Assembly: GCA_001600455.1 (NCBI GenBank)
Contig: BCKC01000001.1
Span: forward strand, 2,072,441 to 2,136,440
Length of the DNA: 64,000 nt
Direction: 5' to 3'
DNA from: Endocalyx cinctus
Taxonomy: Eukaryota; Ascomycota; Sordariomycetes; Amphisphaeriales; Apiosporaceae
Under the pieces are notes generated by a model. It was not told the origin of the DNA, made no database searches, and worked only from the letters and a program-made list of their open reading frames with translations. Shown piece by piece: positions 50,481 to 59,446 of the stretch. Both the position numbers and the translations under genes were made by a program. Within the stretch, counting starts at the first letter, position 1; each line of letters opens with the position of its first letter.

Positions 50481-52265
50481 GTGAAGTTATCGCTACATTT
50501 ATGTTTTATTATTGTACTTCTAGAAATCTGAAACGATAGAAACGATACGGCGCAGGTTTAGATGATACGGTGTCGCAACAACGGTTGGGCGACCTTTTTT
50601 TTTTTTTTTTTCTTGTTTACGATACTTGGTTTTGAATTAGCGAAATGTATATTAGCCAAGAAAAATATCTTTTTTTTTATTCACTACAATGAATATATTC
50701 AACATCAAAATATCAAAATACATCAGAGCCAAGAAAGACTACTTCATGCGATAGAGATGATTCAAGTCGATAAACGACAACGACAACGACAACGACAACG
50801 AAGACGGATTTACGGTTTCCGATGGTCTCACACCGCCGATTCAGATAAAAGACTATGGTACAACGTACAACGTACAACAAAACATACATCTCACCTCATT
50901 CGCCACTCGAAATCTACTAAATAGCGTGTACACGCACACAAAAAGAATACACGCACGTCAAAGGTTGGTTGTCAAATGTCTTTAGTTTCAAACCTTATCA
51001 ATTACCTTAGACCCCTCCCTCTTTAACTCCTCAGCCCCTTTCACTCAGTGCTTACGCGTGTTGACGTTATATAAAAGCTTAAGGGTTTATTCTTTTTCTC
51101 GATCTCCAAAAAAAATCTAAAGCCATCAATCCACCTTTTGCTTTTTTCCCTTCTTCGTTTCAGCCTCCCCCGCCGTTTTGGTGCACACCATTGGGTAAGC
51201 AATCCAACCGGTCATGCGGTGCTTCCGTCCACCGACGTAGAAAAAAAAGGAAAAAGAAAAAGATTGTGAAGACAAAAATAAAAAAGAAATCAAAACTTTA
51301 TTGCCCTGGTCCACGCGTCCCTTTCCCCTCTGTATCTCTGTATTGGTTGTGGCGGTTCCAAAATTGACTTTGTACATGGCGAGTTAGCCGCCAATGGCTT
51401 TTTCCTTTTTCTCACCACCCCTAAGCTTATGGCTAAGTAATTTTTTTTGTCCCATGCTGCGGCTCGCCGCATTTCTTTTTTAAGCCCAAGTAGAGATAAG
51501 AAAAAGGAGGGGGGGGGGGAATAAGCTGGAAAAAAGGGATTTGCCGTTCCGAGCATCTATTCTTTTTTTCCATTATCCTTATTTTCATTAACGATAATAT
51601 CTATCCCCTTCTCCTTTTTAGATGAGATAAGCCCCCCTCCAAAAAAAAAGGAGATCAACCTTTTGATATCTTGGCACCGCCTCCTATTTTCTTAAGCTGT
51701 AGATTTTCCTCCGCCACCGACTCCTACTTCCGCCACATTGATGATTGTCGCTCTCTAAAGTCAAAATAATAGGGCTTAGTCGATATACTATTTATTCATG
51801 TGCGTGCGGATCGCTCGAGAGATTTATCTTTTCTGTCAAAACCCCGACAATAGAGCGTCGGTAAAGGGAAAGTCATGCATCCTCGCCGTCATCGCGCACT
51901 TTCAGTGGTCATTCATACCCCTATGACGTGCTCACTTTTTACCTCGCACAACTTTAACCAAGACGTTTGGTGGTGATAAGACCCCTTTTTTTTTTTTCTA
52001 TATATTGAGTTGTCATGGGCACCGGACACAGTATATACCACGTGGATGTCTTCTTGAAAACGCTTTGACAATAAATGACGACATTGTGATATTTTCCCCC
52101 ATACTGTAGAACCAAAAATATGTTGTCAGGGCTCCTTAATAAAATATGACGTGAAGACAAGACCCCTATAATCCTGTGCGCCTAAACCTGCGTATGTGCG
52201 GTGACGTAAAATACAAACGAAGACAGAAGGTAAAAAAAAAAAAAGAGACCCCTTTTTATGACTTT
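50481..52265. other. 1.8 kb intergenic region
   Basis: Lies between convergent genes (2EXR protein on +, nitronate monooxygenase on -). It has homopolymers and a CGACAA repeat, and no supportable gene. Frames near 51.1-51.6 kb are low-complexity Lys/Phe/Ser readings of A/T runs. Confidence 0.55.
50775..50800. repeat. (CGACAA)n hexamer repeat
   Basis: Just over four exact copies of CGACAA, downstream of the 2EXR gene. Confidence 0.9.
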
Positions 52266-53321
52266 TTACAGCTTACTACTCTTCCCGTTGTCGAGGTAAG
52301 AGGCGCCGATCTTGAGCATGGTTACGGCCTCGTCAACCATCTCGTTGACGATCTCGGCCGCGGGTTGGATCTTGGTGATGGATCCGGCGACCTGACCCAT
52401 GAGGTGCGGGGGGTCGATATCGTTTCCCTGCTCGAAGTCCCACTCGATCGGGACGACGCCCGAATCGCAGAGCTCCTTGATCTTCTGCGGCTGCGCGTGC
52501 CACTTGGCGATATACTCGTTGACGCGCATGCGCAGCGGCCGGCCGGAGAGGACGAGGGTGCGATCGGTCTCCTGAAAGCCGCACGCGACGACGCTGCGCT
52601 TGTGCTCCTCGGAGCAGTTCGCCTCGGCGCTGGCCACGAACCGCGTGCCCACCCAGACCCCGGCGGCCCCCTGCATGAGGCTGCTCGCGAGCCCGCGCCC
52701 GTTGCAGATGCCGCCGGCGGCCACGACGAGGGCCGTCCGGCCCTTGAGCATCGCCGGGCGGTACCTTCGGGCGACGTCGACGACGGCCGGGATGAGGACC
52801 GAGTTCGCGATGTCGCCCGTGTGGCCGCCGCCCTCACCGCCCTGCGGGCAGACCATGTCGACGCCGAGCGCGAGCGCCTTCTCGGCGTGCTTGGGAGCCC
52901 CGACCATGTTCATGACGAGGATCCCGGCGTCGTGCAGGCGGTCGAGGATCCTCTTGGGGGGCACCCCGACGGCGCAGACGAACAGCTTGGCGCCGCTCTC
53001 GATCGTGATGTCGATCAGCTCGTCGAGCTTGCCGTGCGTGTAGTCGTGGTTCGTCTTGCGCGCGTTCCCGCCCACCTGGGGCAGGGCCAGGTCGACGCCG
53101 AACGGCAAACCCGGCTCCCGGAAGTTGGCCTTCATCTCGGCCACGATCTCGCGCAGCTGGTCCGGCGTGTACTGGAATCCCCCGATGACACCGAGCCCGC
53201 CCGCGTTCGACACCGCCGCCGCTAGCTCCCCGCCCGACGTCCGCGCCATCCCGGCGAGGATGATCGGGTGCGATATCCCCAGGAGCTGGGTTAGAGGCGT
53301 CGTGATCGGTCCGGATGCCAT
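52266..53321 (-). CDS. Nitronate monooxygenase (2-nitropropane dioxygenase family), peroxisomal signal
   Basis: A single exon of 351 residues, the usual length for the family. A TIM-barrel FMN enzyme: N-terminal LLGISHPIILAGMA, then GGLGVIGGF (41-49), GGEGGGHTGD (161-170) with His167 as the likely catalytic base, and AAGGICNGRGLASSLMQGAA (201-220) leading to GVWVGTRF as the FMN-phosphate loop. It should oxidise alkyl nitronates (such as propionate 3-nitronate) to carbonyl compounds and nitrite. The C-terminus is SSKL, a canonical type 1 peroxisomal targeting signal, so I infer a peroxisomal location. The gene is much richer in G+C than its flanks. This makes long antisense frames, including one of 349 codons at 52176-53225, that are shadows. 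Confidence 0.93.
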   Translation of the reverse strand: MASGPITTPLTQLLGISHPIILAGMARTSGGELAAAVSNAGGLGVIGGFQYTPDQLREIVAEMKANFREPGLPFGVDLALPQVGGNARKTNHDYTHGKLDELIDITIESGAKLFVCAVGVPPKRILDRLHDAGILVMNMVGAPKHAEKALALGVDMVCPQGGEGGGHTGDIANSVLIPAVVDVARRYRPAMLKGRTALVVAAGGICNGRGLASSLMQGAAGVWVGTRFVASAEANCSEEHKRSVVACGFQETDRTLVLSGRPLRMRVNEYIAKWHAQPQKIKELCDSGVVPIEWDFEQGNDIDPPHLMGQVAGSITKIQPAAEIVNEMVDEAVTMLKIGASYLDNGKSSKL

Positions 53322-54300
53322 GATTTTTTTTTTCTTCTTCTTTTAATTGTCCTAAAGGTGAAAAAATAGAAAGAAAATTCGACGCTTTTTACTTGCTCGG
53401 TATAGTGTTGAGCACCGCTTTGAGTTTAACCTTCTAGGAAAACCTGATGTATAATCTATTTTTATTCTCCCTTCTATTTCCTATTCTTTCCTTAAACCTT
53501 GAGTACGTATATTCTTGTCCTTTCTTATTATGACGTTTATTGGCTAGCCTTCAAGATGTGAAGTGTAAGAGAAAAAAGTTCGAGGTTTCAATTCCTTTAT
53601 TAAATGAAGAAAAAAAAAAGGATTGTAAGAATTTTAATTTATTTGTGAGTTTGGACGAACCGTAGTAACGATTAAAAGCTTACAACCCCAGCTCTTCCCC
53701 CAACTTTTGTGAACAGGGAAGCTCGGTATTCTGTCTGAAGGTGGGGTACGAGAGAATCGCTGCGGAGAGCATGCCGAGGTATATCTGGATGGAACCTGTA
53801 AGTATGAGATTTTCTCAACTATCTACCCGAAGTTGACAAGATCTTGATATGTTTCTATATTTGTTGATTGACCTCAGTTAAACCATCGTCATGTTTAATA
53901 TTAAAATACATTATGATCCATCATCTAGTCATCTACTTAGCTTAGCTTAGTTTAGCTTTAGTTAGAGTCCACAATATTATAAACTCGAGCAACATCGAAT
54001 GAACTCTCGACAACGTTGATGGGACGTTAGATATAGCAATGGTTTAATTTCAAAAAAGATTCTCTTTCCCAGACACCTAAGTATGGTATAATGATGGATA
54101 TATATACATCGAAAAAAGTAATTTTGGCGATTTGATAAATAAACATACACATATGTATGTATAAGTCGAGGATATCATTTCTCGTTAATTCCGCTTCTCA
54201 TACCATAATACTTTCACTCATCTTATCTGGCATTATGATGATGCTAATATGATTACCCCCGTTCTAAGATATTTGCTGAGTATAAGTCAGTCGGGAGATG
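53322..54300. other. Intergenic region, promoter of the nitronate monooxygenase
   Basis: 980 AT-rich bases with no open frame worth listing. The left part is the monooxygenase promoter and leader; the right part is the 3' end of the next minus-strand gene. Confidence 0.55.
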
Positions 54301-55641
54301 TTACCGGAAATATGGCAATCTGGCTGGTACGAAGGAGTCCGTAGGCGGGTCGCTGGGAGTAGAAGTGGAGGTGGGAGTCGTCGGCTGTTGAGGCTCGCTT
54401 GGCATGGATCCCGCATCAGCCTCGGCTTGATCGGCGTTTGTAGCGTCGTCTATCACTACCGCCTCCTCTGGTATCGGAACATCGTCTACTTCCACGATCT
54501 CCGCCTTTACCTCGGATACCGACTCGATCCGAATATCTTCTTGACTTAGTCCGCGCCGCAGCGCCTTTTCCGCTGCCGCCCTTCTATTTTTCTCCACCGC
54601 CTCCTCCTCTTCTTCCTTTAACCGGGTCTCCTCTTGCATGAGATCCTCTATAGACGGTGCCGATAAGAGAGCTGGGCTTTGAGGATTGGATGCCGGGGTT
54701 CGGCTTGGATATATCGACGTTCTTGTCGAGTTTAACGTTGTTCTCGATACGCTTCGAGCTATTCTGCTATCTGCTATTCGCTTTCCTTTACTACTTTTCG
54801 TCCTATTGCTTGATCGGTCATCTGAGTGATCCATCGGTATCGTAAATTCATCGTCTAAGGGTATCGCATCTTCCTCGCCTTCTTCATCACTGGGGAATAA
54901 ATCTCCCCTTGACCTGAAAGAGTCGCTAGTATCGCCACTACCTGTCGTTCCGCTACGTTTCCTAGCCTGCGACGGTATTTCGTGAGCATTTATGTAGTCG
55001 TCGTCGTCGTCATCATCGTGATTGCCCAATAATGGTTCTCTTTCGCCTTCTAATCCGTGTTTCGACGATCCCGGATGCTCTTGTAGATTCGCCGCACTGG
55101 GCTTATATCTTAAAGTACCTCCGATTTTAAAGGGTAGACGCCCGAGAAAGCCAATGGGCGCGGTGCTTGGGATGATCGTCGGGTCTTCTTGGCCACTAGC
55201 CTTTCGCCGAGCCCCCCTTGTGCCGTAACTCATGCCGCGATTCCTAGTCCTGGGTTGCTCTTGCACTTCGGTATTACCTCCTGTTCTCTTTCCGGTTCCG
55301 GCCAGCAAACGGTCCCAGTCCTCGCTGCGCCAGCCGCCGCCGAGGAGACCTCCATCTTGTTCGCCTAATTCGTCGTCCCAATCATCGTAAAAGTCAAAAC
55401 TGTATTCGGCTCGTCCTCGCGCCCGCTGACGTTCTCTCGCTCGCCTCGCGCGGTCTTCGCGATCGCCTAAGCAAAGGGTGGTACAGCTATCGAAACCGGA
55501 GGCGACGGAAGCGAGGCAAGGGTTGATATAAGTATGTCCAAAACTCCATAGACCAGCAGCGGCATTTTCTGTGACGGTCTCGGTGGTATGCGAAATTTGG
55601 TTCCACCTTTGGCGCAGTCGAGGATCTTCGAGGAAGGCCAT
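54301..55641 (-). CDS. Conserved filamentous-fungal protein of unknown function
   Basis: 446 residues from the ATG at 55641. The frame is open upstream, but a clean acceptor (TATTTACAG) lies directly before this ATG, so I take it as the start after a 5'-leader intron. The N-terminal 110 residues look like an ordered, conserved module: MAFLEDPRLRQRW, GLWSFGHTYINPCLASVASG, then a basic RRARERQRARGRAEY and YDDWDDELG. This pattern is familiar to me from uncharacterised ascomycete proteins, but I know no function. The rest is disordered: an Asp run, a Ser/Arg region, and a Glu-rich predicted coiled coil (about 345-380, ETRLKEEEEEAVEKNRRAAA). There is no membrane segment or catalytic motif. Confidence 0.82.
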   Translation of the reverse strand: MAFLEDPRLRQRWNQISHTTETVTENAAAGLWSFGHTYINPCLASVASGFDSCTTLCLGDREDRARRARERQRARGRAEYSFDFYDDWDDELGEQDGGLLGGGWRSEDWDRLLAGTGKRTGGNTEVQEQPRTRNRGMSYGTRGARRKASGQEDPTIIPSTAPIGFLGRLPFKIGGTLRYKPSAANLQEHPGSSKHGLEGEREPLLGNHDDDDDDDYINAHEIPSQARKRSGTTGSGDTSDSFRSRGDLFPSDEEGEEDAIPLDDEFTIPMDHSDDRSSNRTKSSKGKRIADSRIARSVSRTTLNSTRTSIYPSRTPASNPQSPALLSAPSIEDLMQEETRLKEEEEEAVEKNRRAAAEKALRRGLSQEDIRIESVSEVKAEIVEVDDVPIPEEAVVIDDATNADQAEADAGSMPSEPQQPTTPTSTSTPSDPPTDSFVPARLPYFR

Positions 55642-56614
55642 CTGTAAATAGAAAAGTAGATTGGTTGGAATTATTTCGTTGGATCGATTATAGAGCAATA
55701 TAACGATGTTTCGTATTATAAAAAAAAGAAAATTGATGTCGCGCGATCGTATAATGGAATAGAAGCTGTGTCCCTGCAAACAAATCAACCGCCACAGTCT
55801 AGCTGTAGCTGGGTTTAGTGATGACAACAGAGGCGTTGTGACACAATCATCAGTAAATCAGGACCGATAGGTACCTCTCCTATATATTATAGAAGACATA
55901 CACGCAACTGATATATTTTGAAAAGAAAAGAAAAGGAATGAAAATAAATAAATAAATAAAGACGGAAGAGAGAAAGAAAAAAAGGTTTGCGCCGTCTTGT
56001 TGGTAAAATGTATAATAACGATATAATCATAAATATTGTATATGAATTTAAAGTTGTAAACGGATAAAATAGGTAGATGAGGCAGAATTAAAGGTGAGTG
56101 AGAATACCTACTAAGTAAGATGTCGTCAGGCTGTTAGAGATTCCAAATATGGGTTCATCTTACTTTACTATGTACCATTTAACTTATTAAAATAACGGGA
56201 TTCAGGGACCACTTCAGGTAATAATACGTCTGGTTCGTTTTTGGGAATTGTTCCATTGTTCCTCAACAAAATATGATGACCTCACCTTATTACAAGAGAA
56301 TTATTACCTATTATAGGGTACATATGTAGGTACTGAGCCCCCGTAGGTATGCTACTTTAGGTATTGGTTCCTGTTTTAGTGGAGCGCGATCCTTAGTAAT
56401 TACGAAGTGCGACGCAGTCCAGCAGTACCTATATACTACCTAGGCTGCTAGGTACCTACCTGTATAATCACTTTTACCAATGCACATCAAATTGGGACTT
56501 GAACCTGAGCCATGCCGCTTTTAGCCTGAGCCTGGCCTGAGCTGGGTCCATTTTTTCAAATAAAATATGAATAAATTTACATAACTTTTTAATATATTAC
56601 AGTAAAAATACCGT

Positions 56615-56640
56615 AATAAAACGGAAATGACCGTTTTATT
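56615..56640. repeat. Inverted repeat, 10-bp stem
   Basis: AATAAAACGG and its exact complement CCGTTTTATT are separated by six bases. It lies in the AT-rich flank of the retropepsin relic. Confidence 0.85.
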
Positions 56641-56709
56641 AATTAAAAATATGCAACTGTTTAAAAAGTTATTTATTAAATAAAGATATTTACTCAATAA
56701 AAGTTAGTA

Positions 56710-56731
56710 AGCGACTTCTTAAGAAGTCGCT
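56710..56731. repeat. 22-bp perfect palindrome
   Basis: AGCGACTTCTT is followed immediately by its exact reverse complement, with no loop. It lies between the inverted repeat at 56615 and the retropepsin relic. Confidence 0.95.
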
Positions 56732-56822
56732 CTGAAAATATAAACAAACGATTTTTGTATACTCAGGCATGTTATTCGTTAAACCTTTCCACTCGGATGA
56801 TGACCGATCTGTTACGAACACA

Positions 56823-57245
56823 CTATAAATCTGCTTGTAGAATAGGAGCTTTCCGAAAGGACCTGCCCTGGATCTGGAAGTTGGCTGCTGTCACGGTATC
56901 GATCGACTGGGGTTCACTTCGCCCGAAGCCGTTCAATGTGATAGGCACATCGAAGTGCCGTTGGCGGAGGTCCCATTGCTGGGACAGAAGGCTCAGCATT
57001 GGGCGATGTCCCAAGAGATACGCCTCTGCTCCGGTATCAATCAGTATGCGCGCTCTTACTGCTATATCGTTCCAGCCTACGGTGGAAGTTATTATAAATG
57101 CACTACCCATCCTTTGACAACGCAGGTCTGTTCTTGGGGGAGAGGAAACTACAAAAATTTCTATTCTTCGCTTAAAAAAATTAAATAAAATGATAAATCC
57201 GTGGGGGTCAGCTAAACTGACCGAATACTGTAAACAGTACCCCAT
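56823..57245 (-). mobile_element. LTR-retrotransposon relic: retropepsin domain fragment
   Basis: A 140-codon minus-strand frame contains VRARILIDTGAEAYLLG, the active-site signature of retroviral-type aspartic proteases (hydrophobic-DTGA), followed by FDVPITLNGFG and IDTVTAANFQI, in the order usual for gag-pol proteases of fungal Gypsy-type elements. The frame begins just after a TGA. Beyond its own TAG the reading continues for about 15 codons with element-like sequence (VIIRVERFNE) before another stop. No reverse transcriptase, RNase H, integrase or long terminal repeat was found nearby. I interpret it as a decayed solo fragment. A domesticated protease is less likely because of the internal stops and missing start context. 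Confidence 0.65.
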
Positions 57246-57592
57246 TAAGCCGCTTCACTCTGATTCCGTAGCTACACCACCATGAATCAACCAGTGAAAC
57301 TTGCATGCATTTCTCACCAGCTATTATATATGATGTATATCAGATATGATGTATACAGGACCAGCTGGTACATGTTTCATATACCCATATTCCCAACTCC
57401 TGACTCAATACCTGAAGAGGAATCTATATTTTAAACCTATCAGGGAGATTTTCTGATAGCGTAGCACTGGCAGGTCATTATGTTGGTGATTGGATAGATA
57501 AAGTTGATCAGTAAATGTAAGTAACCGAATGGTAACTTAGAAGGTGAATGGGATTACACCTTCTCATATTTATATAAGTGTGACTTTCCCAT

Positions 57593-57614
57593 TTACACTT
57601 ACACTTACACTTAC
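57593..57614. repeat. (TTACAC)n hexamer repeat
   Basis: 3.7 exact TTACAC units about 85 bases upstream of the isochorismatase-like gene start, in its promoter or leader. Confidence 0.9.
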
Positions 57615-57697
57615 TTCTTTCTACTCTTTAATTTTATAATTAAAAGATATTCACTCAGTTGCTTTTTCAGCGATACGCATTTGTGTGATCGTGGCAA

Positions 57698-58321
57698 ATG
57701 AGTAGCAGCGACCCTTACGAACCGTCGGCTTATCCGCCGTCCGAGACTGCTTTATTACTACTTGATTATCAGAATATCTTGGTTAATATGATATCAAGTC
57801 CTCTCAAAGAAACATTAGTCGAAGCCGCCAAAACTCTTTTAACAGCAGCACGCAAGAACGACGTCGCTATTATCCATTGTATTATGGATACGAGTTTAGA
57901 CCCACCTGTTAATAACAAGGTTACTAAGACCTGGTCGACGCAGTTTAAACCTGTCTTTTCCGCAGATCCCCTACTAGGAGCTGAATATTCTGACTTTATT
58001 CCGACTACCGACGTTAACAATAAGGAGATTGTTTTTAAGAGACCCCCAGGCATCCGGTCCCGCTTGGAAAGTGATGGTCTTGTGCCGTATCTGCGGGAGA
58101 AGCTTGGTGTAAGCCATCTTATTTTAGGTGGCATCGCTACTAGCGGCGCAATCCTAGGAACTATGTCCCAGGGCACTGACATAGGGTTTATTATCTCAGT
58201 TGTCGAAGAGGCCTGCTGGGATCCGAACGAGCAAGTACACCGTAACCTGATTGACACCGTTATTCCCTCTCTTGCCTGGGTGTTATCTACTGAGCAGGCT
58301 GTTGGCTGCATGTCGAATTAA
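57698..58321 (+). CDS. Isochorismatase-fold hydrolase-like protein lacking the nucleophile Cys
   Basis: A single exon of 207 residues, full length for the family. ALLLLDYQN (18-26) supplies the conserved Asp23. IVFKRPPG (111-118) gives the expected Lys114. LILGGIATSGAILGT (141-155) is the cis-peptide and nucleophile loop. In nicotinamidase-type cysteine hydrolases the residue after TSG is Cys; here it is Ala151. The strand VVEEACWDP (168-176) and the terminal helix follow as usual. Without the cysteine it cannot work by the thioimidate mechanism. It may be an isochorismatase-like hydrolase that does not need the Cys, or a non-catalytic protein. Substrate unknown. The retrotransposon relic lies 450 bases upstream. 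Confidence 0.85.
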   Translation: MSSSDPYEPSAYPPSETALLLLDYQNILVNMISSPLKETLVEAAKTLLTAARKNDVAIIHCIMDTSLDPPVNNKVTKTWSTQFKPVFSADPLLGAEYSDFIPTTDVNNKEIVFKRPPGIRSRLESDGLVPYLREKLGVSHLILGGIATSGAILGTMSQGTDIGFIISVVEEACWDPNEQVHRNLIDTVIPSLAWVLSTEQAVGCMSN

Positions 58322-59446
58322 ATGAAGGTTGGAGGGCCTCTTCGGAACGCTTGCCCCGGTTCTCATACATGCTTTTAAGTAGTATAGCCAGTCATTAGCA
58401 TTATCGAATTGAATAGTTGTCTTGAACGTATTAATATTCACTAACTATTCTTACTAAGTGACATGTACACCTTATACACCCGTAAAGGATGATAATATAT
58501 CCATATTGTTGCTTACCATACTAATTAGAATCCGTGCGGTATCATCGTAGTCTCTCATACATGTAACTTTAACGATATCTTGACCTTGAAGTGGCGATAC
58601 CGGGGAGGTTACCTAGATGGTCAATCACCTTATAGGGACTTATTATTATATAAGGGGCTAACTAGCCAGCCACATTCTCGATGTTTTTTCTCTATATAAG
58701 TAGCTATAGTTCTCTTCATTTCCTTGAGAAAACGAACTCGCCCTTGCGGTTCAGAACTACAAGGTATGCTTATATCTATAAGCTACCGTATAAGAATAAT
58801 ACGGTAATCTTTTAAGTCATAAATTAACCGTTTTGAAAACTGTTGTCACTTGCATAACTTTTACATAAAATAGCTGAAGCGGCGATCTTAACAATACGCT
58901 AACCTGATTTGTGGTGTTTTGGGAAAAGTGAATATCAAGGCTAGCCACCTCTGCCACGTTGAATACATCAGTATATGGATACTTACTTACTTACATAATA
59001 AAACTAAACCTAATTTGAGAAAAATCTAAGCGGTCAAGTATGGCAGAGAGACAAGCTTCCGCTTGCGATGTGAACTCAGATGATGATTTGGTCGATCGCG
59101 GTCAACAATGAATCAATCCATATTTCGAACATTCAATTCACTTTCTTCTATACTGTATACTCACGAGTGAATACACCTCTTTTTTCACCTCTCTAGGTTA
59201 TCTCCAGTATCTAGACATTGTTTCTGGTTTCTCTCTCTTTTTTTTTTTTAAAAAAAAATTACATATTATAAGATCAACCCATCAACACACATCAAAGAAT
59301 AGCTTTTTCCTAACCGCGACACCAAACTAATATCTTACCTGGTCATCAAATTCTTTTCACAGCGCCTCTTTCTACTCTACAACTTAGTACCTCTCTCTCG
59401 ACCGATAATATATATACATCAATGACATACTATCCGAATAAGCGAA
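58322..59446. other. 1.1 kb intergenic region
   Basis: AT-rich, with 3' sequence of the isochorismatase-like gene and the promoter of the SAC3 gene. It has T/A homopolymers near 59.24 kb. No gene seen. Confidence 0.55.

Larger units (their letters stand above)
55642..57697. other. 2 kb intergenic region with transposon relic
   Basis: Contains the promoter of the minus-strand gene on the left (5'-leader intron next to 55642), then a very AT-rich segment (56.56-56.76 kb) with inverted repeats, the retropepsin relic, and the promoter of the isochorismatase-like gene on the right. The words CCTGAGC and CCTGAGCC recur in 56503-56545. Confidence 0.6.

Noticed and set aside
52176..53225. 349-codon plus-strand open frame
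   Set aside because: Fully antisense to the nitronate monooxygenase, extremely Asp/Arg/Ala-rich, and explained by the high third-position G+C of the real gene.
54301..55827. Longer version of the conserved fungal protein starting at 55827
   Set aside because: The extra 62 codons lie upstream of a clear splice acceptor directly before the ATG at 55641, and their composition is intron-like.
56494..56505. tRNA B-box-like sequence on the minus strand (GGTTCAAGTCCC)
   Set aside because: No matching A box or acceptor and anticodon stems could be formed around it.
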